From JABMQW01 sp964439935 (GTDB taxonomy: Bacteria; Fidelibacterota; Marinisomatia; Marinisomatales; TCS56), in assembly GCA_964439935.1 (NCBI GenBank), contig CAYTPW010000006.1, positions 1 through 64,000 on the forward strand: 64,000 nucleotides of DNA, given 5' to 3'. Position numbers and translations under genes: made by a program. Below, one piece after another: positions 14,570 to 24,641 of the stretch. Within the stretch, counting starts at the first letter, position 1, and the number at the start of each line of letters is the position of its first letter. The notes under the pieces were generated by a model. It was given only the letters and a program-made list of their open reading frames with translations, did not search any database and was not told the DNA's origin.

Positions 14570-15702
14570 TACATTCCCTTATACTGGCTCATGGTGTTCA
14601 AATATTCCTCTGCCCACCCGGTGAAATTACCTGCGGTAATCTTTGCGCGAATGCTATTCATAAGATTGAGGTAATAGGTGATATTGTGCAGGGAAGCTAA
14701 TCTAAGGCCCAGAATTTCATTAACACGAATCAGGTGACATAGGTAAGCACGTGAAAAATTTTTACACAGATAACAATCACACTGATCATCCAGGGAGTCA
14801 AAATCAGTTTTATAGCGTTTATTCTTGATATTTATCACACCATAGCTGGTGAATAATTGTCCGTTGCGAGCATTGCGCGTTGGCATGACACAATCGAACA
14901 TATCGATCCCCAGGCGAACTGCCCGCACCAGATCAGTTGGGCGCCCCACACCCATCAAATAGCGCGGCTGATCTTTTGGTAAAACACCGTCCAGCAATTC
15001 GATCATATCAAACATGGCACCTTTTTCCTCACCTACAGCCAGTCCGCCAATGGCCATTCCACAGCTAGCATAGGGTATCACTTCTTCGGCACTGCGACTG
15101 CGTAAATCCTCGTAAATACTGCCTTGAACAATAGGAAAAAGAGTCTGTTTCTGGCTGTAGAATGTTGGATTATCCTGCAAATATTGCACACACTCACGGA
15201 TCCATCTGGATGTTCGTTTTACGGCTTCCTCGGCAATTTGGATATTCGAATCGCCCGGCGGGCATTGATCGAAGGCCATAATTATATCGCTGCCCAGATT
15301 CCGCTGGATTTCCATCGATACTGCCGGGCAGAAAAAATGTCGGCTACCATCCAAGTGGGATTGGAACTCCACCCCATCATCACTGATCCTGTTCATTTTA
15401 GCAAGGGAAAATACCTGAAACCCACCACTGTCGGTCAGAATTGGATGCTCCCAGGCCATAAATTTATGTAATCCGCCCACAGCACTGATAATCTCCATGC
15501 CCGGCCGCAGATAGAGGTGATAAGTATTTCCCAAAATAATGGTTGCTCCGGCCATTACCAATTCATCGGGTGCAATTGATTTGACTGCTCCCATTGTACC
15601 CACCGGCATGAAAACAGGCGTTAAGATTTCACCGTGGGAAGTTTCCAACACGCCGGTACGCGCCGAGCAGTTTATGTCTTCTGAATTAACAGTGAACTTC
15701 AT
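14569..15702 (-). CDS. tgt: tRNA-guanine(34) transglycosylase
   Basis: A 377-residue bacterial Tgt, which exchanges guanine-34 for preQ1 in GUN-anticodon tRNAs during queuosine synthesis. Landmarks: the nucleophile region and substrate pocket (LTDSGGFQVFSL, FDQCPPGD), GGLAVGE, YLMGVGRPTDLV, and the catalytic MFDCVMPTRNARNG. The zinc site is formed by CDCYLC and a downstream histidine (about residues 308-340). Length is typical for bacterial Tgt. Other queuosine genes are not in the window. Confidence 0.96.
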   Translation of the reverse strand: MKFTVNSEDINCSARTGVLETSHGEILTPVFMPVGTMGAVKSIAPDELVMAGATIILGNTYHLYLRPGMEIISAVGGLHKFMAWEHPILTDSGGFQVFSLAKMNRISDDGVEFQSHLDGSRHFFCPAVSMEIQRNLGSDIIMAFDQCPPGDSNIQIAEEAVKRTSRWIRECVQYLQDNPTFYSQKQTLFPIVQGSIYEDLRSRSAEEVIPYASCGMAIGGLAVGEEKGAMFDMIELLDGVLPKDQPRYLMGVGRPTDLVRAVRLGIDMFDCVMPTRNARNGQLFTSYGVINIKNKRYKTDFDSLDDQCDCYLCKNFSRAYLCHLIRVNEILGLRLASLHNITYYLNLMNSIRAKITAGNFTGWAEEYLNTMSQYKGM

Positions 15703-15761
15703 TTTTACTTAATTTAATTGTAACAATGAATTATTTTTCAGCGTAACTGTGATATCAAATA

Positions 15762-16928
15762 CTACTCTACTCGCATATGTCGGCGGTAAAAAAGCCAGGC
15801 GCCCAGCACCCAATAAATTACAATCAAGCCAATCAGCGCGGTCAACTCCGGTAATACATCACCCAGGCCAGCCCCCATAATCAGTACTTTTTTAGCAGCA
15901 ATAATGGCATGGGTCGGGGACATGAATCCCTGGGCTGTGATTGAGTAACCGGCGATAGTGAATAGCGTTTTGCCTTCCAACGGAAAGGCTGCCCCGGTGA
16001 AAAACATAAATAGGAACAACGGGAAATTTCCTACGATAAGTACCTCATTTACCGTCTTTGTACCTGCGGCTAATATCAGGCTGAAAGCAATCATCGAGAT
16101 ACTAGTTAATATAGCTATCACCAGCAAAGCCCCAATTGAACCGGTGTAATCAAAGCCCATCAGCATTGCTGCCAGAAGCGTCAACATGATTGAAATCAAT
16201 CCTACGATTACCTGTACCACACTGATGCCGCCCAGATAATTCAACACACCGATTCGTGATAGTTTCAGCCGGATGATTGTACCATTCTCAACTTCTGCCA
16301 CAATAGCAATTGTGGCTGAGAACATCAGCATGATTATTGACAAGATCAGCAGTCCTGGAATCCACAGATCGAATTCACTGATTTCTCCAGATACTCCCAG
16401 ACTGGTTTCGATAATTCCTATCGGCATGGCCATTGGTGAAACTTGTGTGAGATAGCGATTGAAAACTTCCCCCGCCCAGATTGCGGTTACCATATAGTTC
16501 ATATCCGTCAAATCACCAACCAGCTCCAGTCGGGATTCTGGTCCTGTACCGGTAGTTAACATTACTTCCATGGCAACTGAGAAATTCTCCGGTATTATGA
16601 CCAAAGCATCAGCCTTTTTATTCTGCAGTTTTAGCAGTGCTTTTTCCCTATCCGCGGCAATGCGCACTGTTATCGGAATTGTCAGCGAATCGCTTTCGAG
16701 CTGGCGGGCTGCTTCAATCAAATATTCACCATGATTCACCGATTGCGTCTGCATTTCGATCCCTGAATCACGGTTAACAATCAACAGGTCGTAGCGCGGT
16801 TGCCATGATTCGTTAATCAAGTAATAGACAAAAACAAAAAACGGCGCCATTGTTACGGTAAGGACCAGTATCCAGAAACTGCGCGCCTGTTCCAATAAAC
16901 TCTTTTTAATAACACCAAGCAATTTCAT
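15762..16928 (-). CDS. ABC-2 type transporter permease
   Basis: A 388-residue integral membrane protein of the ABC-2 class. One N-terminal membrane segment (about 18-37) is followed by a large extracytoplasmic domain (about 40-175), then five or six C-terminal membrane segments. The phrase PLEGKTLFTIAGYSITAQGFMSPTHAI is the usual ABC-2 signature region, here split across residues of about 310-335. It overlaps the ATPase gene by four bases (ATGA). This arrangement fits a NatAB/YhhJ-type exporter half. Cargo unknown. Confidence 0.88.
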   Translation of the reverse strand: MKLLGVIKKSLLEQARSFWILVLTVTMAPFFVFVYYLINESWQPRYDLLIVNRDSGIEMQTQSVNHGEYLIEAARQLESDSLTIPITVRIAADREKALLKLQNKKADALVIIPENFSVAMEVMLTTGTGPESRLELVGDLTDMNYMVTAIWAGEVFNRYLTQVSPMAMPIGIIETSLGVSGEISEFDLWIPGLLILSIIMLMFSATIAIVAEVENGTIIRLKLSRIGVLNYLGGISVVQVIVGLISIMLTLLAAMLMGFDYTGSIGALLVIAILTSISMIAFSLILAAGTKTVNEVLIVGNFPLFLFMFFTGAAFPLEGKTLFTIAGYSITAQGFMSPTHAIIAAKKVLIMGAGLGDVLPELTALIGLIVIYWVLGAWLFYRRHMRVE

Positions 16929-17893
16929 GATCGCAGCTTTCTACCGGTAAGGTGGATAAAGACATCCTCCAATGTGTTTTCCCGCAGCGTGATTTCCTTG
17001 GTTACAACATCTAATTTGCTTAGCATTGCGGTGATCTCGGGAAGGATACCAACCAGTCGTGGTGCTCTAAGAATCAACACATCATTATTGCACACTGCTG
17101 ATTCGCATAATGGTCGCACTGCCTCTACAATTGTCTGCTCATCGGCACCACCCTTGGGCTTTTCTATCGTGATTTCCAGCATATCCCCTTCACCAATAGC
17201 TTGCTTCAGGTTTTCCGGGGTGTCAAGTTTCAGCAATTTACCATGATCGATGATGGCCACCCGATCAGCCAGGCGATCAGCCTCATCCATATTATGAGTG
17301 GTCAGAATAACCGTTTTCTTCCGTGCCAAATCCTTGATAAAACTGCGTACCAGCAAACGACTCTGGGGATCCAGCCCGGCCTCCGGCTCATCCAAAACCA
17401 GTATTTCAGGATCGTGAACCAGGGCCAGACAAATATTCAGGCGCCGTTTCATCCCCCCGGAAAGTTTACTGGCCAATGTATCAGCTTTGGAAACCAGTCC
17501 CATCAATTCCAGTAGATACATACTTTGTTGGCGGGCTTTCGGGCCATTGAATCCGTACATGTTGGCTATGAAAACCAGTTGTTCTCTGCAGGTCAGTTTA
17601 GGCCAGAAGATATTCTCTTGAGGACAAATTCCCAGATGATTTTTGATCCCATAACGACGGATATCAGGATCGGTGAATTCAATACTGCCACCACTCACTG
17701 GCAGTAAACCGCAGATCATGCGGATGGTGGTGGTTTTTCCGGCACCGTTAGGTCCCAAGAAACCAAATACTTCACCCCTAAAAATATTAAAGTCAATACC
17801 GCCCACTGCCTGCAGATCACCGAAATTCTTGCGCAGATCGGTGATGGTAATAACTGTTTCTGGCTGATTCGGTTTATTTTGGGAAGGGCTCAT
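16925..17893 (-). CDS. ABC transporter ATP-binding protein (partner of the ABC-2 permease)
   Basis: About 322 residues. Walker A GPNGAGKTT, Q-loop GICPQENIFW, signature LSGGMKRRL, Walker B ILVLDEPEAGLDPQ and the H-loop LTTHNMDEAD are all present, followed by a DUF4162-like C-terminal region (DMLEITIEKP onward). ATG 17893 is preferred. A TTG at 17923 would add ten residues and lies just after a GGTAGG. Neither has a strong ribosome site, so the start is uncertain. It energises the permease encoded immediately downstream. Confidence 0.9.
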   Translation of the reverse strand: MSPSQNKPNQPETVITITDLRKNFGDLQAVGGIDFNIFRGEVFGFLGPNGAGKTTTIRMICGLLPVSGGSIEFTDPDIRRYGIKNHLGICPQENIFWPKLTCREQLVFIANMYGFNGPKARQQSMYLLELMGLVSKADTLASKLSGGMKRRLNICLALVHDPEILVLDEPEAGLDPQSRLLVRSFIKDLARKKTVILTTHNMDEADRLADRVAIIDHGKLLKLDTPENLKQAIGEGDMLEITIEKPKGGADEQTIVEAVRPLCESAVCNNDVLILRAPRLVGILPEITAMLSKLDVVTKEITLRENTLEDVFIHLTGRKLRS

Positions 17894-17958
17894 GGAGCAG
17901 TAATTTACATCTTGGGAAGGCAACCTACCAGATCACGAACCTGAAAGTTACTCATAAA

Positions 17959-19314
17959 TTAAAACACCAGCTCAAACGCTTCCCGAACTGTTTTTATCCC
18001 ATTAATACGCAAGTCTGTCCGATTTTTCCTCAAACGCTGAACACTGCCAGCGGGAGCAACAATCTGTTTGAAGCCCAGAGCTTGGGCTTCGCTCACCCGT
18101 TTCTCCAATTGGGATACCGATCGCACTTCACCAGCCAAGCCCACTTCGCCAACCAGGACCGTATCAGCAGGGATGATCTTATCCATTGTTGCGGAGGCCA
18201 CAGCTCCGATCACCGCCAGATCCGCTGCCGGATCATTCACTTTCAATCCGCCCACCAAATTGATAAATACGTCGCGAGTGCCGAGTACTAATCCCTGTCT
18301 TTTTTCCAATACCGCCAGTAACATTGCCAGGCGCCGTAGATCAAAGCCATTCACATTGCGCTGCGGCGTACCGAAATTAGCGGCCGAAACCAAGGCTTGG
18401 ATTTCCAACAAAATTGGCCGGCTGCCCTCCAGGGCTGGATAGATCGCAGTTCCGGAAATACCGCTGGTTCGTTCTGACAGAAAAAGTTCGGAAGGATTTT
18501 CCACCGGCAGCATTCCCTGGGGCTCCATACGGAAAATACCCACCTCGTTGGTCGCACCGAACCGGTTCTTGGCTGAACGTAATATACGCTGATCGTAACG
18601 GTCGTCACCATCCAAGTAAAGCACCGTGTCAACCATATGTTCAAGCATTTTAGGGCCGGCAATTATACCCTCCTTGGTGACGTGGCCGATAATAATAACA
18701 GTCACATTACACTGTTTGCAGGCCTGCAGCAGCTGTTGGCCACATTCCCTGATCTGGCTCACCGTTCCAGGCAACGAATCCAAAACATCACTGTATACCG
18801 TTTGTATCGAGTCGATGAATACCAGCTCAGATTTCAACATGCTGATTTCTTCCAGAACTGCCTCAATCCGGTTTTCACCTGACAGATGTAGATTGCTGCC
18901 CTCAATGCCTAGTCGCCGAGCTCGCAGGGCGATCTGCTCCTCTGATTCCTCGGCCGAAACATAGAGGACTGACCGTCCGGCACCGGCAGCAATCTGGAGA
19001 GCCAGAGTAGATTTCCCAATCCCCGGGTTACCGCCCAACAAAATTAAAGCACCTCTCAGCAGCCCTCCGCCCAATACACGATCCACTTCACCGATTTGCG
19101 TGGACAATCGCGCCTGCTGGTCTGCTTGCATTAATTCAACTAATTCGACAGCTGGCCGTTGTTCGCCCCTGCTGCGCTTTTTTCCGCCGGACCTGGTTTT
19201 AAATTCACTCAGTGTACCCCACTCCCGGCAGGTGGGACATTGGCCATGCCATTTAGGAAAGTCAGCGCCACATTGTGAGCACAGATATACCGTTTTGGTA
19301 GTTGCCTTAACCAT
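17959..19314 (-). CDS. radA: DNA repair protein RadA
   Basis: A 451-residue RadA/Sms, a RecA-like hexameric helicase that promotes branch migration in recombination. The N-terminal zinc finger is CSQCGADFPKWHGQCPTC (about residues 12-29). Walker A is GGNPGIGKST, and the RadA-specific KNRFG motif appears as SAKNRFGATNEVG. A Lon-like C-terminal domain follows (about 280-451; IGAVASATMDKIIP). Length is normal. Its start lies 169 bases from the end of the upstream gene, so it probably has its own promoter in that gap. Confidence 0.96.
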   Translation of the reverse strand: MVKATTKTVYLCSQCGADFPKWHGQCPTCREWGTLSEFKTRSGGKKRSRGEQRPAVELVELMQADQQARLSTQIGEVDRVLGGGLLRGALILLGGNPGIGKSTLALQIAAGAGRSVLYVSAEESEEQIALRARRLGIEGSNLHLSGENRIEAVLEEISMLKSELVFIDSIQTVYSDVLDSLPGTVSQIRECGQQLLQACKQCNVTVIIIGHVTKEGIIAGPKMLEHMVDTVLYLDGDDRYDQRILRSAKNRFGATNEVGIFRMEPQGMLPVENPSELFLSERTSGISGTAIYPALEGSRPILLEIQALVSAANFGTPQRNVNGFDLRRLAMLLAVLEKRQGLVLGTRDVFINLVGGLKVNDPAADLAVIGAVASATMDKIIPADTVLVGEVGLAGEVRSVSQLEKRVSEAQALGFKQIVAPAGSVQRLRKNRTDLRINGIKTVREAFELVF

Positions 19315-19429
19315 AGTCGGATATGAAATTGGATTGGATTTAGACCAATGTCAACAATTCAAACGGAGCGAAAGATTCGGTGACCGTGTCAAAATAGTAA
19401 GAAAAATATCTATGCCCGGATACCACAGA

Positions 19430-19443
19430 CCCCCCCCCCCCCC
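19430..19443. repeat. Homopolymer run of 14 C
   Basis: Fourteen consecutive C residues (G on the strand of radA) lie 116 bases upstream of the radA start and 41 bases beyond the stop of the 1047-residue OM protein. Such tracts slip during replication and can vary promoter strength, but they are also common sequencing or assembly error sites. No other unusually long homopolymer was noticed. Confidence 0.9.
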
Positions 19444-19483
19444 ATGCTACTCTTTGTTCTAAGCCTCCCGCTTGTAGCTAATA

Positions 19484-22400
19484 TTACCAGTCAGGTCCCA
19501 ATGATAAATAATACTGGGGTTTGGAGTAGCCATTGGCATTAATGTCCCAGGCCGAATCCAGGCGCAGCAGGAAATAGCCCAGATTTATTTTTACGCCATA
19601 GCCAAAACTGCTTATCCTCGGTTTTAAGGAGCTGGGAATGTCTGCTCCATATTTTAATTGCATCTCTGACAGATCGTTAAATTCGGAACCTTTATCCCAA
19701 GCGGCTCCCACATCGAGGAAGACATGCCCGAGAACATTTGGTAATCTAATTTTCATCGGAAAGCCCAGAATGAAATAATTAATAAACGGGAAGCGGAACT
19801 CCAGATTCAGCAGGGCTACATTTGTGCCAAAGCGCTCATAATAGCGTGTACCACGTACCGGCATGGCGAATACCGAAAAATAAGCTTCTTTAAGGAGATT
19901 ATCCTCATCATTGTCAGTATTAAGGATGCTCTGACGATAACTGCCATTATCTTCCACGCCATTAGTTTCGCCGTAGCCAATTAACCAATTTGGCACACCA
20001 CCCAGCATGAATTTCTGCGCATCGGGACCAAAGCTGGTACCAATCAACAATCTACCCGCTAGAGAATAATCCCGTTTAAAACGATAATATTTACGTGTAT
20101 CAAGCGTAATTGTATTAAAAGCAAGACCATCATCGCTTATTTTTGGGCTGGTTACGAAACGCAGATTCTGGCGAAAACCGTCGACAGGACCGGTATAGCC
20201 GTAGGCGGTATTATCAAAAATCCAGCTGATTGCTGGTAAAACAGAATTCAACCGTTTCTCAAATACCTTAACAAAATTATTACTATATAAATCCTCACGT
20301 TGCATTATTGAATACTGGATCTGACTCCAGGTCAGTTCGAATTCAAACCGATTAAAACGGTTAGTTGGTAACGATATGCCGGTAATGATACCATAATTTC
20401 GTAAGCGGTGGATGTTAATGATGCCATCACCAAATAGATTGGCGGTGTGAAATCCGGTTATATACAGATCTGCCCTTCGTTTTAAATAGACATATTGAAA
20501 GAAATAATCACTGTTTTCAAGTGTTAATACCAACTCGGTGCCCAGCGCGATTTGATGGTCGCCGAGTATGTCGCTGAACAAAAACATGGTTGTCCCTGAA
20601 TAACCGAATACATTGCTGTAGGTGGCCTGACCATTCACCAAATCCAGTGAGAACCTGGTTTTATAAGCATGAGAAATATATTCACCGTCCGGTGTTTTTG
20701 TGCTGTCATCAGATAATTCAATGGCAGGTTTATTCTGAGCAAATATCAATTCATTCTTCTGATCATACTCTTCGGCAAAAATATAATTGGAAAAATCCCC
20801 CGCCACATGCTGGCTGAGTTCTTCATTATGGCCCGTACTGATACGCATGTCAACCAGCGAATCATCTAAATCTTTATTCAAGACATAATTGGTTGGATCT
20901 ACATTGACAATTTCCAAACCAAGTGGATCGGAAAATGAATAAATATCCCAGCCCCAGCCGGAATAACCAGAAAAAATCAGGGTACGATCATCATCTGATA
21001 AACTCAATTGTTGAATCCCGGTCAATACATTCGTGACCGGAAAGTAACTATTGGTCTCCAGATTGTACATATGCAGATTCCAGACACCCTCATAATCGGC
21101 CGTATAAAGTATTTTTTGCTCCGTATTGGCCCATACGGGATAATTCTCATTATAATCTGTATCGGTTAACTGCTGTTTTTTCCCGGAACCAACATCGACG
21201 AGAAACATATCGGTTTGATTATAGTCAAGTTCAGCAATTTCCACTTCAGTATCACCGGTATAAATATCATTCCGATCAGAAACGTAAACAATCGTATTTC
21301 CATCGGGACTCCAGGCTGGTTCTGAATCAGAAAAAATATCGTCAGTAATATTGATCAACTCGGCCGTGTTTAAATTATAGATGAAAATATCGCTGGCGTT
21401 TCCGACTGTGCCAACAAAAGCAATTCGTTCACCATCCGGATTCCAAGTGGCGGTAAACAGGCCGTCCATATCGAATTCCAGTTTCTCTCGTTTACCGGAT
21501 TCAATATTCATGATATAGAAAACATCACTCTTACCAGCTTTGGCCGCCACAATGATCTTTTCCCCGTCCGGTGACCAAGACACCCCCGGTTGCAACCATT
21601 TCAGTTCCTCATAATCAACCGAGCGGTTACCTTTTATCAAAGTCTTTATCCGTTTGCCATTGATAGCATCGATTAGCACAATATCGGCATAGCCTGAATG
21701 ATCAGTCAGTATTACTATCTGACTGCCGTCTGGTGAAAGAGCGGGCGAAGTATTAAAGAAATTCTGGTCTTTTTTGTGATCGGTTATCCGCTTCCCAATA
21801 TCTTCCAGCTCATCCCGACCTGCTACATCCGGCCAGTATTCCTTCTTCAAATATTTATTCCATTGCTCGGTCAGCTTGTCATAATCCATCCCCAACGCCT
21901 TTTTAAAGCCCGCTTCGGCGTTCTGACTGTGTTTCATGGTAACGAAAATTTCGCCGATCTTTTCCCGACCGTATTTCTCGGCCAGGAATCGCCAGACTGA
22001 TTGACCACCCTTATATGCAAAATAATAGTTTAATTGCTGAATATTGGGAATATATTCGTGAACTGCCAAGTCCCGCATAATCATATCGGCATTGGTATCC
22101 CAGTTGCTTGACAGGTATTCCGCCAAACCTTCATTAGCCCACAATGGAATGTTTAACCGGACACGACCCGATATCATTGACTGAATGTTCCCGCCATAGA
22201 TCATATCATTGATTACAGCATGCACCAGCTCATGGTGAATTACGTGACGGAATTGTGCATAAGAACCTTCGAATGGGACCACAATTCGGTTTTTAAGTAA
22301 TTCGGTAACTCCCCCGATTCCTTCGCTCATATAGGACCAGACTACATTGGTTTGCTGAAAATCATTATGGGAGTGATAAATAATGACTGAAACGCGTTTG

Positions 22401-22627
22401 TTCAATTCCCAACGCAGATGTTTGGATACTTGTCCATAAGATTCTTCCAGTACACCGGCCGTGAAATTGGCCAGCGAAATTTCATCGCCATAGTAATAGA
22501 CATCAAAATGTGGTGATTTGATAAATGACCAATCAAAATGCTTATATTGAACTTTATTCTGACCGAATGACTGGCCAAAAACAATACCTGTCATGATAAT
22601 TGAACTAATTAAAATAATTCGTTTCAT
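19484..22627 (-). CDS. Outer-membrane fusion: Peptidase_MA-like metalloprotease, TolB-type propeller, BamA-like barrel
   Basis: A 1047-residue secreted protein. Residues 1-22 are a signal peptide. About 25-260 form a gluzincin-like Peptidase_MA domain with the zinc motif HHELVHA and a later NEGLAEYLSSNWD. About 275-590 hold at least six TolB/WD40-like repeats with the SPDGEKI/NPDGERI/SPDGNTIVY pattern. About 650-1047 are beta-rich and end in aromatic strands (YYLSLGPDW), as in D15/BamA-type outer-membrane barrels, including an FRFPFINYF and VFLDVGAAWD segment. Such fusions occur in FCB and related bacteria, and their role is not established. An outer-membrane protease or assembly factor is inferred. 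Divergently transcribed from lpxH. Confidence 0.85.
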   Translation of the reverse strand: MKRIILISSIIMTGIVFGQSFGQNKVQYKHFDWSFIKSPHFDVYYYGDEISLANFTAGVLEESYGQVSKHLRWELNKRVSVIIYHSHNDFQQTNVVWSYMSEGIGGVTELLKNRIVVPFEGSYAQFRHVIHHELVHAVINDMIYGGNIQSMISGRVRLNIPLWANEGLAEYLSSNWDTNADMIMRDLAVHEYIPNIQQLNYYFAYKGGQSVWRFLAEKYGREKIGEIFVTMKHSQNAEAGFKKALGMDYDKLTEQWNKYLKKEYWPDVAGRDELEDIGKRITDHKKDQNFFNTSPALSPDGSQIVILTDHSGYADIVLIDAINGKRIKTLIKGNRSVDYEELKWLQPGVSWSPDGEKIIVAAKAGKSDVFYIMNIESGKREKLEFDMDGLFTATWNPDGERIAFVGTVGNASDIFIYNLNTAELINITDDIFSDSEPAWSPDGNTIVYVSDRNDIYTGDTEVEIAELDYNQTDMFLVDVGSGKKQQLTDTDYNENYPVWANTEQKILYTADYEGVWNLHMYNLETNSYFPVTNVLTGIQQLSLSDDDRTLIFSGYSGWGWDIYSFSDPLGLEIVNVDPTNYVLNKDLDDSLVDMRISTGHNEELSQHVAGDFSNYIFAEEYDQKNELIFAQNKPAIELSDDSTKTPDGEYISHAYKTRFSLDLVNGQATYSNVFGYSGTTMFLFSDILGDHQIALGTELVLTLENSDYFFQYVYLKRRADLYITGFHTANLFGDGIINIHRLRNYGIITGISLPTNRFNRFEFELTWSQIQYSIMQREDLYSNNFVKVFEKRLNSVLPAISWIFDNTAYGYTGPVDGFRQNLRFVTSPKISDDGLAFNTITLDTRKYYRFKRDYSLAGRLLIGTSFGPDAQKFMLGGVPNWLIGYGETNGVEDNGSYRQSILNTDNDEDNLLKEAYFSVFAMPVRGTRYYERFGTNVALLNLEFRFPFINYFILGFPMKIRLPNVLGHVFLDVGAAWDKGSEFNDLSEMQLKYGADIPSSLKPRISSFGYGVKINLGYFLLRLDSAWDINANGYSKPQYYLSLGPDW

Positions 22628-22657
22628 TGTTTGCCTAACGAAATCCGCATATTTTCG

Positions 22658-22676
22658 GTTCCCTACTTAGGGGAAC
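22658..22676. promoter_or_regulatory. Inverted repeat in a divergent promoter region
   Basis: GTTCCC-TACTTAG-GGGAAC is a perfect six-base inverted repeat with a seven-base spacer. It lies 31 bases upstream of the outer-membrane fusion gene and about 105 bases before lpxH, in the only divergent gap nearby. It could be an operator or a small RNA hairpin. Evidence is limited to symmetry and position. Confidence 0.25.
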
Positions 22677-22782
22677 TTCCTGTAAAAGATACTATAAATT
22701 CATTACACAAGCAATACTGCTTATGCGAACAATCGACAATTTATTTGCTAAACCAGTATTTAATACATTATTTTCGGTGCTT

Positions 22783-23520
22783 ATGGACTTACCTCTGTTT
22801 TTCATTTCAGACGTTCACCTAATGTTGCATCCGCACGAAAATGAAAATATAAAACAAGCAAAATTATTTCAATTCCTCGATTATGTCATCGAATCCAAAG
22901 GTACTCTATTTATTGTTGGGGATTTATTTGATTTCTGGTTTGAATACAAACATGTGATACCAAAAGTATATTTTCCTTTTCTTACCAAGCTTCAAGCCGT
23001 GCGAGACAATGGAGTCGACATTCATTATATACTGGGTAATCATGATTACTGGGTTAGGGAATTCATTACCGATACCATCATGACCAAAACTTATTTCGAT
23101 GACGCAATCCTAGAATTGAATGATAAACATTTTCTTATTACTCATGGTGATGGATTACTATCATGGGATCATGCTTATCGGGTGCTTAAACGGGTAATCC
23201 GGAATCCATTGTTCATCAAATGTTTCGGTGGATTGCACCCCAGTCTGGGATACCGCTTTGCTAATTGGATATCTAAGCGCGGGCAACATTTTGTCCATGC
23301 CGACGAATACAATAAGCGGATTGTCGATGATTTACTGGTTTTTGCCCAGGCCCAATTTGAAAAAGGATTTGATTACGTCATAACCGGTCATTACCATCAG
23401 GTCAGTGAAGTGGATAAACCGGGAGGAAAACTGATTATACTTGGCGACTGGATCAATTATTATTCCTACGCTGTATTTGACGGCCAAGACCTGTACATGA
23501 AAACCTGGGATAAACAATGA
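22783..23520 (+). CDS. lpxH: UDP-2,3-diacylglucosamine diphosphatase-type metallophosphoesterase
   Basis: About 245 residues. Calcineurin-like metal-binding motifs are in order: FISDVHL, VGDLFDFWFEY, LGNHDYWV, THGDGLL and TGHYHQ. The DFWFEY element is typical of LpxH, which hydrolyses UDP-diacylglucosamine to lipid X in lipid A synthesis at the inner membrane. ATG 22783 is chosen because it starts two residues before the conserved strand; an upstream ATG at 22723 would add 20 poorly conserved residues. The stop overlaps the next gene by four bases (ATGA). The assignment fits an LPS-producing cell, though related phosphoesterases exist. Confidence 0.85.
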   Translation: MDLPLFFISDVHLMLHPHENENIKQAKLFQFLDYVIESKGTLFIVGDLFDFWFEYKHVIPKVYFPFLTKLQAVRDNGVDIHYILGNHDYWVREFITDTIMTKTYFDDAILELNDKHFLITHGDGLLSWDHAYRVLKRVIRNPLFIKCFGGLHPSLGYRFANWISKRGQHFVHADEYNKRIVDDLLVFAQAQFEKGFDYVITGHYHQVSEVDKPGGKLIILGDWINYYSYAVFDGQDLYMKTWDKQ

Positions 23521-24641
23521 AAATTACTCGATCGGCGCTCCTGACTCTAATTACTGCCAGCCTACTGGTCACCAGCTGTTCCCGGCTGGGCTTATTCCGT
23601 AAAAAGGACCGCTCATCCACATATGATACAGTGGAACAATTGCGGTTGTCGTACCAGGGCGGCAATATCGAATCTCTGGATGGGTTGATCGCAGTGTATC
23701 TTGACAACCAACAGACCGTCGAGGTGCGAATTATCGCCGGACGGGCCCTTGCGGAATCCCATCACCCATCCGCATTGGAGGCGATAGCTCAAGTTGTCCG
23801 TACCGCTGATGGTTTAGATCTGAACTTTATGGAGGAATCCATCGCAATTCTGGGTGATTTCACCGACGATCCTATCGCTGCCGATGCTCTGGTTCAAGCA
23901 ATGCATAATATCGAGGCCAAAACCAACCAACTCCATGCTGAGCTGGTTAAAACACTTGGGAAAATCCGGACCCAGGATCAAATTCTATCGCTGCTTGATC
24001 TCTATGAAATCAGCAAAGCCAACCTCACCAGGACCGAAAATCTATTGGCGGAAACACTTGGTGCACTGGGAGATGATCAGGTAATCCCAATCCTAACCAG
24101 CATTGCCCGTGATCCCAAGGTACATATTGCCGTTCGCAACCGAGCCATCGAAATTCTGGGTAAAAAAGAAACCGTTGATGTTGTCGGCACTTTTACAGAA
24201 TTACTTGGTGATCCGGCTACCGGTGCCGAAGTTCGCGATTTTGCTCTAAATACCATGGCCGGAGTCAAAGAGGAAAAATTAATCCTGGCCTTGCTGGAAA
24301 CTTATAACAGTGGTAAAGAGGAATATTACGCCCTGTTGAACACGCTGCTGGATGCCCTAGGTGAATTCGATGATCCGGAGATTAAGGCGGCGGTGGTTGA
24401 AATAATTATGAATGAAGAGTACCCGATTTTACTCCGGGAAAAAGCACTGGCCGGACTGGTACGCTTTAACGATCCCAGCCTCGTTCCGCAGATTATCGTT
24501 TTATTAGAAGAACCGGAAAATTACCATTTATACCAGGCAATACGTTTGCTTGTCGATCATTTTGACCAGGATGGTGGTTACCAGGAAACGTTGCGTCGGA
24601 TGGCCTATCGCGCGCACCGGGGAGGTAAAAGCAATGATTAG
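23517..24641 (+). CDS. HEAT-repeat lipoprotein
   Basis: A 374-residue predicted lipoprotein: a basic start, hydrophobic stretch and lipobox LVTSC at about residues 16-20. The mature part consists almost entirely of alpha-helical HEAT-like repeats of about 30 residues, each with a pattern like VRNRAIEILGKKETVD or LREKALAGLVRFNDPS. This makes an extended scaffold on the periplasmic side of a membrane. It is coupled by ATGA overlap to lpxH upstream and overlaps the following gene by eight bases. No enzymatic motif; protein-protein binding inferred. Confidence 0.8.
   Translation: MKITRSALLTLITASLLVTSCSRLGLFRKKDRSSTYDTVEQLRLSYQGGNIESLDGLIAVYLDNQQTVEVRIIAGRALAESHHPSALEAIAQVVRTADGLDLNFMEESIAILGDFTDDPIAADALVQAMHNIEAKTNQLHAELVKTLGKIRTQDQILSLLDLYEISKANLTRTENLLAETLGALGDDQVIPILTSIARDPKVHIAVRNRAIEILGKKETVDVVGTFTELLGDPATGAEVRDFALNTMAGVKEEKLILALLETYNSGKEEYYALLNTLLDALGEFDDPEIKAAVVEIIMNEEYPILLREKALAGLVRFNDPSLVPQIIVLLEEPENYHLYQAIRLLVDHFDQDGGYQETLRRMAYRAHRGGKSND

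Noticed and set aside
16925..17923. TTG at 17923 as the ABC ATPase start
   Set aside because: It adds ten residues unlike the family; the ATG at 17893 is simpler, though its ribosome site is also weak.
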